From Vulcanimicrobiota bacterium (GTDB lineage: Bacteria; Vulcanimicrobiota; Vulcanimicrobiia; Vulcanimicrobiales; Vulcanimicrobiaceae): 20,457 nucleotides of DNA. The notes beneath the pieces are model-generated. The model was not told the DNA's origin. It did no database searches and saw only the letters and a program-made list of their open reading frames with translations. Location: positions 1 to 20,457 of the forward strand of contig JAFARW010000108.1 in the NCBI GenBank assembly GCA_019245275.1, given 5' to 3'. Both the position numbers and the translations under genes were made by a program. Positions within the stretch are counted from its first letter, which is position 1, and every line of letters starts with the position of its first letter. Shown here piece after piece: positions 1 through 7,860 of the stretch.

Positions 1-1
1 G

Positions 2-1063
2 GCAACGGTCAGCGACGCCGTGATCCCGTTTGCAACGCTGATTCGCGGCGGCGGGGGTGGCGGTGACAATGGCGGCGGCGACAATAGCGGTGGCGGCCTG
101 CCATTCAACCTTGCATTCGATAACTTCAGCGTGACGGCGGCCAAGAACGTCGCCGTGCGCGCAAACGCGCTTGGCTTCGGAATCGACATCGGCGCACACG
201 GAAATGCGATCTTGGGTGGAACGCTCGAGCAGCCGACGCTCGCCGGACGCTTTGATTCGACCGGCGGCACGCTGACGTTCGTTGACCACGCCTTCAAAAT
301 CCGCGAAGGCAACGTCGTCTTCGATCCGCATAATGGTATCGTTCCGGAGCTCTATGCAGTCGGTACGACGCACGTGCTCAACCCCGATCCGAATGCAGCG
401 CGTAACCCTTCCGGTTCCGCCGACATCACGATCACGGTCACCGGGCCGGCGACGAATCCGCAACTTGCGTTTAACTCAAATCCGCCGGGATACTCACGCG
501 ATCAGATCATCGGAATGTTGACGCCGCTCGGTGCGGTGACGGGCATCCAATTCGACGAATTCGGAAACCCAGTCCCGGAGGGCCAACTTGCGGGTGCGCC
601 TGCGCCCGGGAATGCGCAACCTTTGCCGCCGGGCGCCGTGCTGCGAACGAATGGGCAAATCACAGTCGGACAGGAAGCGTTCAATATCCTGAACGCGCAA
701 TTTGCGCGTAGTCTCTTCGCGCCGGTTGAAAATGTGCTCGGCTCGGGCCTCGGGCTTTCCGATGTCAACGTGACGCTCGATTTTTCCGGCGCGGTCGGGC
801 TGAATTTCCGGAAACCCATTTCCGAAAAACTCTACGCGGTTTATGCGACGACGTTCGGCTATCCATCGCGCCAAACGTACGGCTTCGAGTACGAACCTAA
901 CGCCGTGACGGCGGCTCAACTCGCGTTCTTCGCGCAGTCGCAGCCGGTCGGGTTTTTCAGCAGCAGCGCGACGCTGATTACGTCCAACCCGCGGGTCACC
1001 GCGGGTCAGCCGCTGGGCGGATCGAGCGGATTCACACTTACCGTAACGCGGCTCTTCTGGTAA
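2..1063 (+). CDS. tamB: TamB (DUF490) family translocation/assembly protein, C-terminal part
   Basis: The reading frame is open from the left edge (first full codon at base 2), so the gene begins outside the window; 353 residues remain before TAA. TamB is a long inner-membrane-anchored beta-taco protein spanning the periplasm, involved in outer-membrane protein assembly and phospholipid transport. Seen here: a repeated beta pattern with the TamB-like stretch GGTLTFVDHAFKIREGNVVF, then ITITVTGPATNPQLAF, then a C-terminal block with alternating strands (LSDVNVTLDF, VGLNFRKPISEKLYAVY) ending in a terminal aromatic, TRLFW, like an outer-membrane beta signal. A Gly/Asp/Asn run (GGGGGGDNGGGDNSGGG) near base 47 is unusual. 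The next gene is bamA, which supports a BamA-associated role. The family call rests on these C-terminal patterns; the N-terminal half cannot be checked. Confidence 0.85.
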   Translation, partial: ATVSDAVIPFATLIRGGGGGGDNGGGDNSGGGLPFNLAFDNFSVTAAKNVAVRANALGFGIDIGAHGNAILGGTLEQPTLAGRFDSTGGTLTFVDHAFKIREGNVVFDPHNGIVPELYAVGTTHVLNPDPNAARNPSGSADITITVTGPATNPQLAFNSNPPGYSRDQIIGMLTPLGAVTGIQFDEFGNPVPEGQLAGAPAPGNAQPLPPGAVLRTNGQITVGQEAFNILNAQFARSLFAPVENVLGSGLGLSDVNVTLDFSGAVGLNFRKPISEKLYAVYATTFGYPSRQTYGFEYEPNAVTAAQLAFFAQSQPVGFFSSSATLITSNPRVTAGQPLGGSSGFTLTVTRLFW

Positions 1064-1084
1064 GCGGCCGAGCCGCCGGATTTT
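1064..1084 (+). terminator. weak hairpin after tamB, possible terminator
   Basis: Directly after the tamB stop codon a perfect 5-bp GC stem (GCGGC, loop CGA, GCCGC; 1064-1076) is followed by CGGA and only four T residues. The stem is short and the T run is weak, so at most it would attenuate transcription between tamB and bamA. Confidence 0.25.
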
Positions 1085-1181
1085 AAGAGGGTGCGTTCCC
1101 AGGGGCGCGAACCTGCGACCGGACCGAAACAACGCGTGGCCATCGCGCGTTAAAATGCTGAGTAAATCCGCGAAGTTGTTC

Positions 1182-1190
1182 AAGGAAGGA
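1182..1190 (+). promoter_or_regulatory. strong Shine-Dalgarno of bamA
   Basis: AAGGAAGGA contains two overlapping AAGGA cores and sits 5 bases before the ATG at 1196. It is the strongest ribosome binding site seen in the window, and most downstream genes lack a comparable one, so it fixes the bamA start and suggests an independent, strong translation entry point for the cluster. Confidence 0.7.
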
Positions 1191-1195
1191 CCGCG

Positions 1196-3448
1196 ATGAT
1201 CTACAGCCTCTGGCGTGCGCCCCGAGCGCTTGTCCGGTGTGCCGGGTGTTTGCTGGCAGTCAGCCTGATCGTGGCGCTCCTGCTGCCGCCGGCCGCCGCT
1301 GCGCCGGCGCCGATAATCGTCTCGGTCGACGTTTCCGGCAACGTGCACGTCCCGACGGATCGAATCCTCGCGGTCGTGCAGGCCCGCCCGGGCGAGCGCT
1401 ACGATCCGCGCGTCGTGCAGGCCGACCTGCGCAACATCTTCGCGCTTGGCTTCTTCGCTCAAGCGGCGCCGCCGCTTATCCGTCAGCGGCCCGGCGGCAT
1501 CGCCATCACGTATCGTGTGATCGAGAATCCGGTGATAACACGGATCACCTTTACCGGAAACGCGCACGTCCCATCCGATTCGCTGACCGCGCTGATGGAT
1601 ACGTCCGTCGGCCAAGTCCTGAACTCGAATACGTTCCATCAGGACGTCTTGAAGATCAACTCGTACTACGATCGCATCGGCTACGGCGGACAGGTTCCGA
1701 CGCACGTCAGGGATCTCAACATCGATCCGCGCACCGGCGCATTGACCCTCGTCATTCAAGAGGGGTTGACCGTCAATCAGGTCTTGATCGCCGGCGATCC
1801 GCTGCTTCCCCCAACGCTCATTCTGCCGGTGCTTACAGTGAAGCAAGGCACGACGTACTCAGACGACGCGCGTGACAAAGACATTGAAGCCGTCAAAAAG
1901 CTCTACGACAAGTACGATCTGATCCTAGGTGATTTTGAAGGCGGTATCGATCCATCGTCGATCGATTTGAAGGCGGGCACGGCGAACGTTCGCTACGACA
2001 TCCACGCGGCAAAGGTCGGTGCCGTGCAGATCACCGGCAATACGCGAACGAAGGATGAAGTGATCCGGCGCGAGCTGCGGCTGCGGCCCGGAATGTACAT
2101 CACGAACAGCGGGCTTCGGCGCGACTACGAACGACTGCAGGCGACGCAGTTCTTTTCAAAGGTCGATCCGCAAGTCAAGCCCGGGCCCGATCCGAAGAAT
2201 CCGGCGGTCGTCACGATCGATTGGAATGTGACCGAACAGCGCACCGGCACGGCGACGATCGGTGCCGGCTACACCGGCGGCTTGAACGGGCAGGGCCTCT
2301 ATGGAACGCTTTCGTTTTCCAACAGCAATTTAAACGGTACCGGCAACGGCGCATCGATCCAATTGGAGCGTGGCTCAAACACGTACGTTGGATCCGCATC
2401 GCTTACGATTCCATACCTTGGCAAAACACCGCAGTCGCAGAAATACAGTCTCGGCGTTACGCTCTTTACGAACGGCCAGACGAACTTCTATCCGGTCTAC
2501 TCCATCGCGACGAATCCGTTTGCAACGCCGGCGCCAGGAGGCGGCGTCATTCCGATTCCGGTGACGCTCTTTCCGACGCTTGGACAACAGCCGGTCGGCG
2601 GGATCAGCGCGACGAGCGTTGCGAAGTCGGCGGGCGCCAACGTGACGCTCGGTCGCCGATTGACCGACTATGCCCGCGCGAGCTTCGGAGTCGCCGTGCA
2701 ACGCGTGTCGACCAGCACAACGGTTCCCGTGCCGTACTTCTTCCAGTCGGGGAATCCGAACATTCTTGTCGGGCCGACTCCGAATCCGTTTGGTAACCAG
2801 AATAACGGCAGTTTCGGCATCACCGCGCCTTCGATCGCGAACATTAATACGGGAATCCCGTACAAACTAAATTTTGTCACGCTCGGATTGGCAACCGACA
2901 CGCGCGATGATGTCTTCAACCCGCATCGCGGCGGTACGAGCTCGTTTGGGACGGAGATCAGCGCGCCGGGGATCGGGTCCGATTTTCGCTACAGCAAATC
3001 AACTCTCGATGGCACGCGGTTCTTCCCGTTCCGAAACGGAATCACGATCGGAGTTCACGGACAGCTCGGCTTCTCGACGGGAGCGTTGCCGCCGAACTCG
3101 CTCTTCACGTTCTCAGATCAGCAGCTGCGCGGCTACAACTCGATCTTCTACGGGACCGATACGGTCTTGGGCCAAATCGAGGCGCGTAAGCCGATCTTGG
3201 CGGGCGGTAAACTCGTCTTGGCTGCCTTTGTCGATGAAGGCGGTTACCGAATTCGCGGCGCGCAGCCGCTGCTCGATCCTTTCACAAATCGCATCGTGGG
3301 CTTTCCCGGAAATTGGTCCTACCGCGGCGACTTCGGTGTCGGCATCCGATTCGATTTGCCGCAGCTGAACCTGCGCACGATCCGTGTCGACATCGCGCAC
3401 GGAGTGAACGGCACGCACACGAGTTTTGGCATCGGGCAGAGTTTTTAG
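1196..3448 (+). CDS. bamA: BamA, outer membrane protein assembly factor (Omp85 family)
   Basis: BamA is the outer-membrane barrel that folds and inserts other beta-barrel proteins. The 750-residue product has a signal peptide (hydrophobic residues about 16-31, cleavage near AAAA-P) and then four recognisable POTRA domains: about 40-112, 113-190, 192-272 and 273-348. The last has the classic start VQITGNTRTKDEVIRREL. The barrel (about 350-750) carries the conserved L6-loop motif as LRGY at 644-647, the ATDTRDDVFNPHRGG segment typical of Omp85 barrels, and ends in GIGQSF with a terminal Phe beta signal. E. coli BamA has five POTRA domains, so this one appears to have one fewer. It follows tamB by 132 bp and precedes the OmpH chaperone genes by 19 bp, the common bamA-skp-lpxD order. 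The ATG is supported by a strong ribosome binding site. Confidence 0.97.
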   Translation: MIYSLWRAPRALVRCAGCLLAVSLIVALLLPPAAAAPAPIIVSVDVSGNVHVPTDRILAVVQARPGERYDPRVVQADLRNIFALGFFAQAAPPLIRQRPGGIAITYRVIENPVITRITFTGNAHVPSDSLTALMDTSVGQVLNSNTFHQDVLKINSYYDRIGYGGQVPTHVRDLNIDPRTGALTLVIQEGLTVNQVLIAGDPLLPPTLILPVLTVKQGTTYSDDARDKDIEAVKKLYDKYDLILGDFEGGIDPSSIDLKAGTANVRYDIHAAKVGAVQITGNTRTKDEVIRRELRLRPGMYITNSGLRRDYERLQATQFFSKVDPQVKPGPDPKNPAVVTIDWNVTEQRTGTATIGAGYTGGLNGQGLYGTLSFSNSNLNGTGNGASIQLERGSNTYVGSASLTIPYLGKTPQSQKYSLGVTLFTNGQTNFYPVYSIATNPFATPAPGGGVIPIPVTLFPTLGQQPVGGISATSVAKSAGANVTLGRRLTDYARASFGVAVQRVSTSTTVPVPYFFQSGNPNILVGPTPNPFGNQNNGSFGITAPSIANINTGIPYKLNFVTLGLATDTRDDVFNPHRGGTSSFGTEISAPGIGSDFRYSKSTLDGTRFFPFRNGITIGVHGQLGFSTGALPPNSLFTFSDQQLRGYNSIFYGTDTVLGQIEARKPILAGGKLVLAAFVDEGGYRIRGAQPLLDPFTNRIVGFPGNWSYRGDFGVGIRFDLPQLNLRTIRVDIAHGVNGTHTSFGIGQSF

Positions 3449-3458
3449 GAGTAGGGGG
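3447..3458 (+). promoter_or_regulatory. ribosome binding site deciding a TTG start
   Basis: AGGAG (3447-3451) overlaps the bamA stop codon and AGGGGG lies at 3453-3458, nine bases before TTG at 3468. This purine-rich site supports TTG 3468 as the start of the first OmpH gene. Starting there also leaves a clean signal peptide, whereas the longer in-frame reading from TTG 3426 would put BamA-overlapping residues ahead of it. Confidence 0.55.
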
Positions 3459-3467
3459 TTCCTTAGC

Positions 3468-4271
3468 TTGAAGGTATGGCCACCGCGCGGGCTGGCCGCC
3501 TTGTTGGTCGTCGTCGCATTTGTTTGCGCTCCGCTCGCCCTTGCGGCCGATCTCAGCGATATCGGCTTCCTCGATCAAGCCGCGATCGGAAGTTTGCCGC
3601 GCTTCGTCGCTGCCAACCGCGAGCTCGCGAACTACAAAGCGACGCTGGACCGTCAATTTCAAGCGCGGATGCGTGGTGCGCGGTCGCAAGGCGATCAGCA
3701 GAAGATCATCGTCGAATTTCAGCAGAAGATGGCGCAGCGGCAGCGCGCGGTGTTGTCTCCGCTTTTCGTGCGCGCGCAAACCGCAATTGCGTCGGTCAGC
3801 TCGAGCCGAAATCTCTCCGTCGTCGTCGACCGCCGAATCGTGATCTACGGCGGTCAAGATATCACGAAGAGTGTTACGGATCTCTTAGAGAGTCCCGGCG
3901 GTGTCGCGCCGCCCGTCAGCACGCCACCACCCTCGGAGATCGGTTTTGTCGATCAGTCGCAGATCGATTCTCTGCCGAACTTCAAATCCGCGAGCGATCA
4001 ATTCAACAAGTTTGCCGACGATCAGAAAGTCCTCGCGCAACAGAAGCTCGCTAAAGCGAAGACGCCGGCCGATCGGCAGCAGATTCTGAAAGACTACCAG
4101 GCGGCAGTTAGCGGCAAGCAAGATGAGCTGCTCAAACCGCTCGTCGATAAGACGAAGACGGCGATCGCGGATGTCGCCGGTAAGAAGAATTTGATCCTGG
4201 TGATCGATCGCAGCGACCTCATTTACGGCGGCACGGACATCACCGCGGATGTCCAAAATGCACTCAAGTAG
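3468..4271 (+). CDS. double-domain OmpH/Skp-like periplasmic chaperone
   Basis: OmpH/Skp proteins are periplasmic holdases that carry unfolded outer-membrane proteins to BamA. This 267-residue product has a signal peptide (residues 1-26, ending APLALA) and two consecutive OmpH-like domains of about 110 residues, 31-140 and 157-267, joined by a Pro-rich linker (141-156). Both halves start alike (IGFLDQAAIGSLPRF; IGFVDQSQIDSLPNF), have a helical Gln/Lys/Arg-rich middle and end alike (VVVDRRIVIYGGQDIT; LVIDRSDLIYGGTDIT), so an internal duplication is clear. A normal Skp has one such domain of about 140 mature residues and trimerises; how two fused copies assemble is not known. The start is taken as TTG 3468 because of the ribosome binding site and signal peptide. 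It lies 19 bp after bamA and its end overlaps the next gene. Confidence 0.88.
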   Translation: MKVWPPRGLAALLVVVAFVCAPLALAADLSDIGFLDQAAIGSLPRFVAANRELANYKATLDRQFQARMRGARSQGDQQKIIVEFQQKMAQRQRAVLSPLFVRAQTAIASVSSSRNLSVVVDRRIVIYGGQDITKSVTDLLESPGGVAPPVSTPPPSEIGFVDQSQIDSLPNFKSASDQFNKFADDQKVLAQQKLAKAKTPADRQQILKDYQAAVSGKQDELLKPLVDKTKTAIADVAGKKNLILVIDRSDLIYGGTDITADVQNALK

Positions 4272-5565
4272 GGCGCGCGGCGCAGTCTCAGTCGCGTTGA
4301 TCGTCGGCACGATCGCCCTCGGCGCGTGCAGTCGACAGCCCGACGTGAATTCACCGCAGGTGCGTGGCATCGGTTACGTTCGCCTGGACGACGTCATCAA
4401 AAAGCATCCGCTCTATCCCCAGCTTGCGCAGATCGACGCGAGCATCGATGCCTTGAACCTGCGAACGCTTAGCCCAAGCGTCCCGCGCACTGGGGCAGAG
4501 GTCACCGCTGAGACGGCGGAGCTCAATCGGGAGCTCACCGCGGCACGCGAACGAACGAATACCCTGCTACAGCAGAAGCAACGCGATTACGCGCAGCGCG
4601 AACAGCAGGCGATTACGGCTGCGATCGCTGCGAGCGGAGAGAAACCGGGGCAGCCACCGGCGCAAGCGATGCAGCAAGCCGCGGCACAACAGGGAGCCGC
4701 CGCCGCGCAGCAAGCTAGTCGCGACTTTGCTCAATACCAGCAGGCGGTCGTCGCGCAAGATCGCAGCGCGACCGATGCTCTCTCGCGTCAACTCGCGACG
4801 CAAGCCGAGCGCGAATATCGGCGCAAGGCTGACGAGCTGACGGCCCGCGAGTCGCAAGCCTCGCTCGATGCGGCCAACGCGGATTCGACGCAGCGACTTG
4901 CTCTGCGCACGAAGTTGAACAACCTGGCCCTCGACGATGCAACACGCGCGCAGGTCAAATCGCAACTGGCTGCGCTCGATCGCAAAGAAGCGCAAGCCGT
5001 CGCCGGGATGCGCGCGCGCGATACATCGGAACTCGCGGCCTACCAGGCGCAACTGCAGCGGCAGACGGCGTCTCAGATTAGCGCACAAGCCGGCGCGATC
5101 CATGCGCAAACGGCGGCTAAACTCCGCTCGCGGGGCAACGCGGTTAGCTCGCAGATCTCAACGCAACTTCAAAATGTCGGACCGGCTGCCGGCGCCGGTG
5201 GCCTCTCTCCCGCAACCCGTGCAAAGATCGAGCAAATCGATCGCGATTACAAGAGCCGTTTCCGCGCCGATGTCGCGAAAACGATCGATGATTTCAACCG
5301 AGCGCGCAGCGAGCTCGATACCCGCTTCGCAGCGCTTCACGGCGTCGACGTCGGCTCGCAAGGTGCCTTGGGGAAGCAACTCGACGCGCTTCACCGGCAA
5401 CGCGATCAACTTTATAATCAGATCGTTGCGCAGATTCAGCGGCAAATGCAGATCGTCGCATCGCAGCGTGGCCTCAAGGTCGTTTTTATCAACATCGTCG
5501 TTCCGTCAGGCGGAATCGATATGACCGACGACGCGATAAAGGCAATCGAGAGTATGCATGAATAG
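4249..5565 (+). CDS. long OmpH/Skp-like coiled-coil lipoprotein
   Basis: The 438-residue product begins with a lipoprotein signal peptide: hydrophobic residues 11-24 and lipobox LGAC with Cys27. A short OmpH-like start (IGYVRLDDVIKKHPLY, about 41-56) is followed by roughly 300 residues rich in Ala, Gln, Arg and Glu that look like long coiled coil. The C-terminal part resembles the end of OmpH domains (about 410-438: GLKVVFINIVVPSGGIDMTDD). It is about three times the length of Skp, so it may be a stretched, membrane-anchored relative; the exact function is unknown and inferred from position and the terminal motifs. The start codon overlaps the previous gene by 23 bp (an alternative ATG lies at 4258), and the next gene starts 8 bp before this one stops, so the three genes are probably translationally coupled. 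Confidence 0.75.
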   Translation: MSKMHSSRARGAVSVALIVGTIALGACSRQPDVNSPQVRGIGYVRLDDVIKKHPLYPQLAQIDASIDALNLRTLSPSVPRTGAEVTAETAELNRELTAARERTNTLLQQKQRDYAQREQQAITAAIAASGEKPGQPPAQAMQQAAAQQGAAAAQQASRDFAQYQQAVVAQDRSATDALSRQLATQAEREYRRKADELTARESQASLDAANADSTQRLALRTKLNNLALDDATRAQVKSQLAALDRKEAQAVAGMRARDTSELAAYQAQLQRQTASQISAQAGAIHAQTAAKLRSRGNAVSSQISTQLQNVGPAAGAGGLSPATRAKIEQIDRDYKSRFRADVAKTIDDFNRARSELDTRFAALHGVDVGSQGALGKQLDALHRQRDQLYNQIVAQIQRQMQIVASQRGLKVVFINIVVPSGGIDMTDDAIKAIESMHE

Positions 5566-5977
5566 GCTCGGGATGACAGTCTCATTAACCGGCGTCATCG
5601 TTATCTCAACCATGCTGGTCGCGTGCGGACACAAACAAAGCCCGGTTGCAATCGTCGATACCCAGCGCCTGGCGCAGTATTGGCCGAAGTTTCAAAACTA
5701 CAACAATCAGTTGAGCGTCGACATGCAGACGATCGACCGTTCGCGGACATCGGACGATGAAAAAACGCGTGAACGGGCTGCTTTGCAACAACGATACGGC
5801 CAAATACAAAGCGAACTAACCCAGGAAGTGCGCAACGCCGCGATCCAAGTTGCGAAGGTGAAAAACTTTCAGCTCGTCGTCACGCGCCAGTACGTGGGCT
5901 ACGGCGGTACGGACATCACCTCCGACGTCGAGCAGATTTTAAAAATCACGGAAACGTCGCCCTCGCCACACCCTTAA
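5558..5977 (+). CDS. small OmpH/Skp-like lipoprotein
   Basis: A 139-residue protein with a lipoprotein signal peptide (lipobox LVAC, Cys23) and one OmpH-like domain. After the signal comes VAIVDTQRLAQYWPKF, a helical charged middle (about 45-100), and then FQLVVTRQYVGYGGTDIT near 105-124, which is almost the same ending as both domains of the double-domain gene two positions upstream (YGGTDIT followed by DV). This places it as another copy of the same expanded family, but anchored to a membrane. Its ATG overlaps the end of the preceding lipoprotein gene by 8 bp and lpxD follows after 7 bp. Role as an outer-membrane-protein chaperone is inferred from family and context. Confidence 0.82.
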   Translation: MNRLGMTVSLTGVIVISTMLVACGHKQSPVAIVDTQRLAQYWPKFQNYNNQLSVDMQTIDRSRTSDDEKTRERAALQQRYGQIQSELTQEVRNAAIQVAKVKNFQLVVTRQYVGYGGTDITSDVEQILKITETSPSPHP

Positions 5978-5984
5978 GACCCCG

Positions 5985-6998
5985 ATGCGAAGAACGCTGG
6001 CCGATTTGGCTGCGATTGTCGAGGGCCGCGTCGTCGGCGACGACTCGATTACGATCCGGCGAGTTGCCGCGGTTGATGATGCGCAGCGCGATTCGCTCAC
6101 CTTCGCGACGGACGCAACCTACTTGAAGCGGTCGCTTGAATCAGATGCGGCGGCCGTCTTAACCGATGAAGGGCTAGCCGCGGCGCAGGGTCGTCCGCAA
6201 AAGCCTTTGCTGATCGTCGGCGACGTCCGGCCGGCGCTGGCGAGACTGCTGCACGACTTCGAGCGTCCCTTGCCGCGCGGTCACTTTCGCCATCCAACTG
6301 CCGCGATCGAGTCGTCCGCCCAAATCGGCGCCGAGGTCTATATTGGAGCATTCGTATACGTGGGCGAAAGAGCAGTCGTCGGCACACGCTGTACGTTGCT
6401 TGCGGGCTCTATCGTCTCTGCCGACGTGCAATTGGGCGAAGAGTGTACGTTATATCCGCGCGCCGCCGTCTTGGAAGAAAGCCGACTTGGCGATCGTGTC
6501 GTCTTGCATGCCGGCGCCGTCATCGGAAGCGCCGGCTTCGGCTGGGCATTTATGGACGGCCGGTTAGAGCGAATTCCGCAAGTTGGAAACGTGACGCTCG
6601 AAGATGATGTTGAGATCGGTGCAAACACGTGCGTCGATCGGGCTCAAACCGGAAGCACGCGCATCGGTCGCGGGACGAAGATCGACAACCTCTGTCAGAT
6701 CGGGCACAATTGCCGAATCGGAGAACATAGCGCGCTTGCGGGTCAGTGCGGGCTAGCCGGTTCAACGATCATCGGCGATCACGTGCAAGTCGGCGGACAA
6801 GTCGGCTTCGTTGGACATTTGACCGTTGGTTCGCGAGTGAAGATCGGCGGAGCGAGTGTCGTATGGGGTGATATTCCCGATGATTCGTTCGTCAGCGGTA
6901 TTCCAGCGCGAGCGCATAAAGAGGAATTGCGGCGGGAGGTCATGGTTCGCAAACTGCCTAAGCTGTTCGCCCGTGTGGACGCGCTCGAACGCAAATAG
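5985..6998 (+). CDS. lpxD: LpxD, UDP-3-O-(3-hydroxyacyl)glucosamine N-acyltransferase
   Basis: LpxD adds the second hydroxyacyl chain, from acyl-ACP, to the 2-amino group of UDP-3-O-acylglucosamine in lipid A synthesis; it is cytosolic and forms trimers. The 337-residue length fits the family. Seen: an N-terminal uridine-binding domain (about 1-100, with DSLTFATDATYLK), a left-handed beta helix of hexapeptide repeats (about 105-310), the catalytic-His segment QIGHNCRIG with His241 (E. coli His239), the conserved GGQVGFVGH stretch, and a C-terminal helix ending in LPKLFARVDALER. No clear Shine-Dalgarno precedes the ATG; it sits 7 bp behind the OmpH lipoprotein and 6 bp before lpxC. Confidence 0.97.
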   Translation: MRRTLADLAAIVEGRVVGDDSITIRRVAAVDDAQRDSLTFATDATYLKRSLESDAAAVLTDEGLAAAQGRPQKPLLIVGDVRPALARLLHDFERPLPRGHFRHPTAAIESSAQIGAEVYIGAFVYVGERAVVGTRCTLLAGSIVSADVQLGEECTLYPRAAVLEESRLGDRVVLHAGAVIGSAGFGWAFMDGRLERIPQVGNVTLEDDVEIGANTCVDRAQTGSTRIGRGTKIDNLCQIGHNCRIGEHSALAGQCGLAGSTIIGDHVQVGGQVGFVGHLTVGSRVKIGGASVVWGDIPDDSFVSGIPARAHKEELRREVMVRKLPKLFARVDALERK

Positions 6999-7004
6999 TC
7001 CGCC

Positions 7005-7856
7005 GTGAAGAGTTTACAGTATCAAGCGACGCTACGTGACGCGTTGCATTTCGAAGGCGTTGGTGTGCACACCGGCGCGCCCTCATCCGTCGATATCGTG
7101 CCTGCGTCACCGGGAAGCGGCATCACCTTTGTCCTTTCCGAGGGTACGCGCGTTCAAGCAAGCGCGGAATTCGTAACTGAAACGGCACGCGCGACCGTGC
7201 TTGGTCGCGACGGCGCAACGGTATCGACAGTCGAGCATCTCATGGCCGCGCTCTTTGCGATGGGCGTCGACAACGCAACGGTGACCGTCAGCGGCCCTGA
7301 GATCCCGGTGATGGACGGCAGTGCAAAAGCGTTCGCAGAGAAGATCGCGCAAAGCGGCGTTCTCTCGCAGAATGAGATTCGCAACCGGCTCGTCATCACT
7401 TCGCCACATTTCTTCCGCGAAGACGACCGGGTGCTCGTCGTACTGCCGGCGTCACGGCTACGCGTGCGTTTCTTGGCGGATTTCGCGCCGCCGATCGGCA
7501 CGCAATTCTTCGATGCGGAGATCACGCCGGAGATCTTTCTCAACGAGATTGCCGGGGCGCGCACATTTGGCTATCTCCATGAAGTCGAAGCGTTGCGTAA
7601 GCGCGGACTCGCGCAGGGTGGCACGCTTGAGAACGCCGTTGTCTTCGGGCCGGACGGGCCGCTCAAGCCGCTGCGTTGGCCCGACGAAGTCGTGCGGCAT
7701 AAGGTTCTCGATCTGCTCGGCGATCTCTCGCTGATCGGGGTTTATCCGCAATGCGAGGTGATCGCGATCAAAAGTGGGCATCGCCTGCATTGCATCGCGA
7801 CGCGCGAACTGCGCAAGCTGATTGCGCCGGCGCTTCCTTCCGTGAAAGTACGATAG
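7005..7856 (+). CDS. lpxC: LpxC, UDP-3-O-acyl-N-acetylglucosamine deacetylase
   Basis: LpxC is the zinc-dependent, committed step of lipid A synthesis, removing the N-acetyl group so that LpxD can acylate. The 283-residue product keeps all expected residues: STVEHLMAAL with Glu77 (general base) and His78 (zinc), ARTFGY at 185-190, RHKVLDLLGD with His232 and Asp236 (zinc), and SGHRLH with His259. It is a little shorter than the roughly 305 residues of E. coli LpxC, mostly at the C-terminus. The start is GTG, six bases after lpxD, without a clear ribosome binding site, so coupling to lpxD is likely. The following fabZ gene is separate, unlike the LpxC-FabZ fusions of some other phyla. Confidence 0.97.
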   Translation: MKSLQYQATLRDALHFEGVGVHTGAPSSVDIVPASPGSGITFVLSEGTRVQASAEFVTETARATVLGRDGATVSTVEHLMAALFAMGVDNATVTVSGPEIPVMDGSAKAFAEKIAQSGVLSQNEIRNRLVITSPHFFREDDRVLVVLPASRLRVRFLADFAPPIGTQFFDAEITPEIFLNEIAGARTFGYLHEVEALRKRGLAQGGTLENAVVFGPDGPLKPLRWPDEVVRHKVLDLLGDLSLIGVYPQCEVIAIKSGHRLHCIATRELRKLIAPALPSVKVR

Positions 7857-7860
7857 CGCG

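Noticed and set aside
1151..1156. TAAAAT as a -10 box for a bamA promoter
   Set aside because: No convincing -35 element lies 16-18 bp upstream, and the promoter consensus of this organism is unknown.
494..1846. Long open frame (450 codons) on the - strand across the tamB end and bamA start
   Set aside because: It is antisense to two well-supported genes, rich in Arg/Asp/His as expected from reading high-GC codons backwards, and has no recognisable domain.
3426..3467. Upstream extension of the first OmpH gene from TTG 3426
   Set aside because: It would overlap bamA and place extra residues before an otherwise clean signal peptide; TTG 3468 has a good ribosome binding site.
3282..3857. 191-codon - strand frame over bamA and the OmpH gene
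   Set aside because: Shadow of the + strand genes; composition is Arg/Cys/Pro-rich with no motif.
3476..4054. ATG-started frame at 3476 overlapping the first OmpH gene
   Set aside because: It is another frame of the same DNA, Arg/Ser-rich without any domain, whereas the frame from 3468 gives a signal peptide and two OmpH domains.
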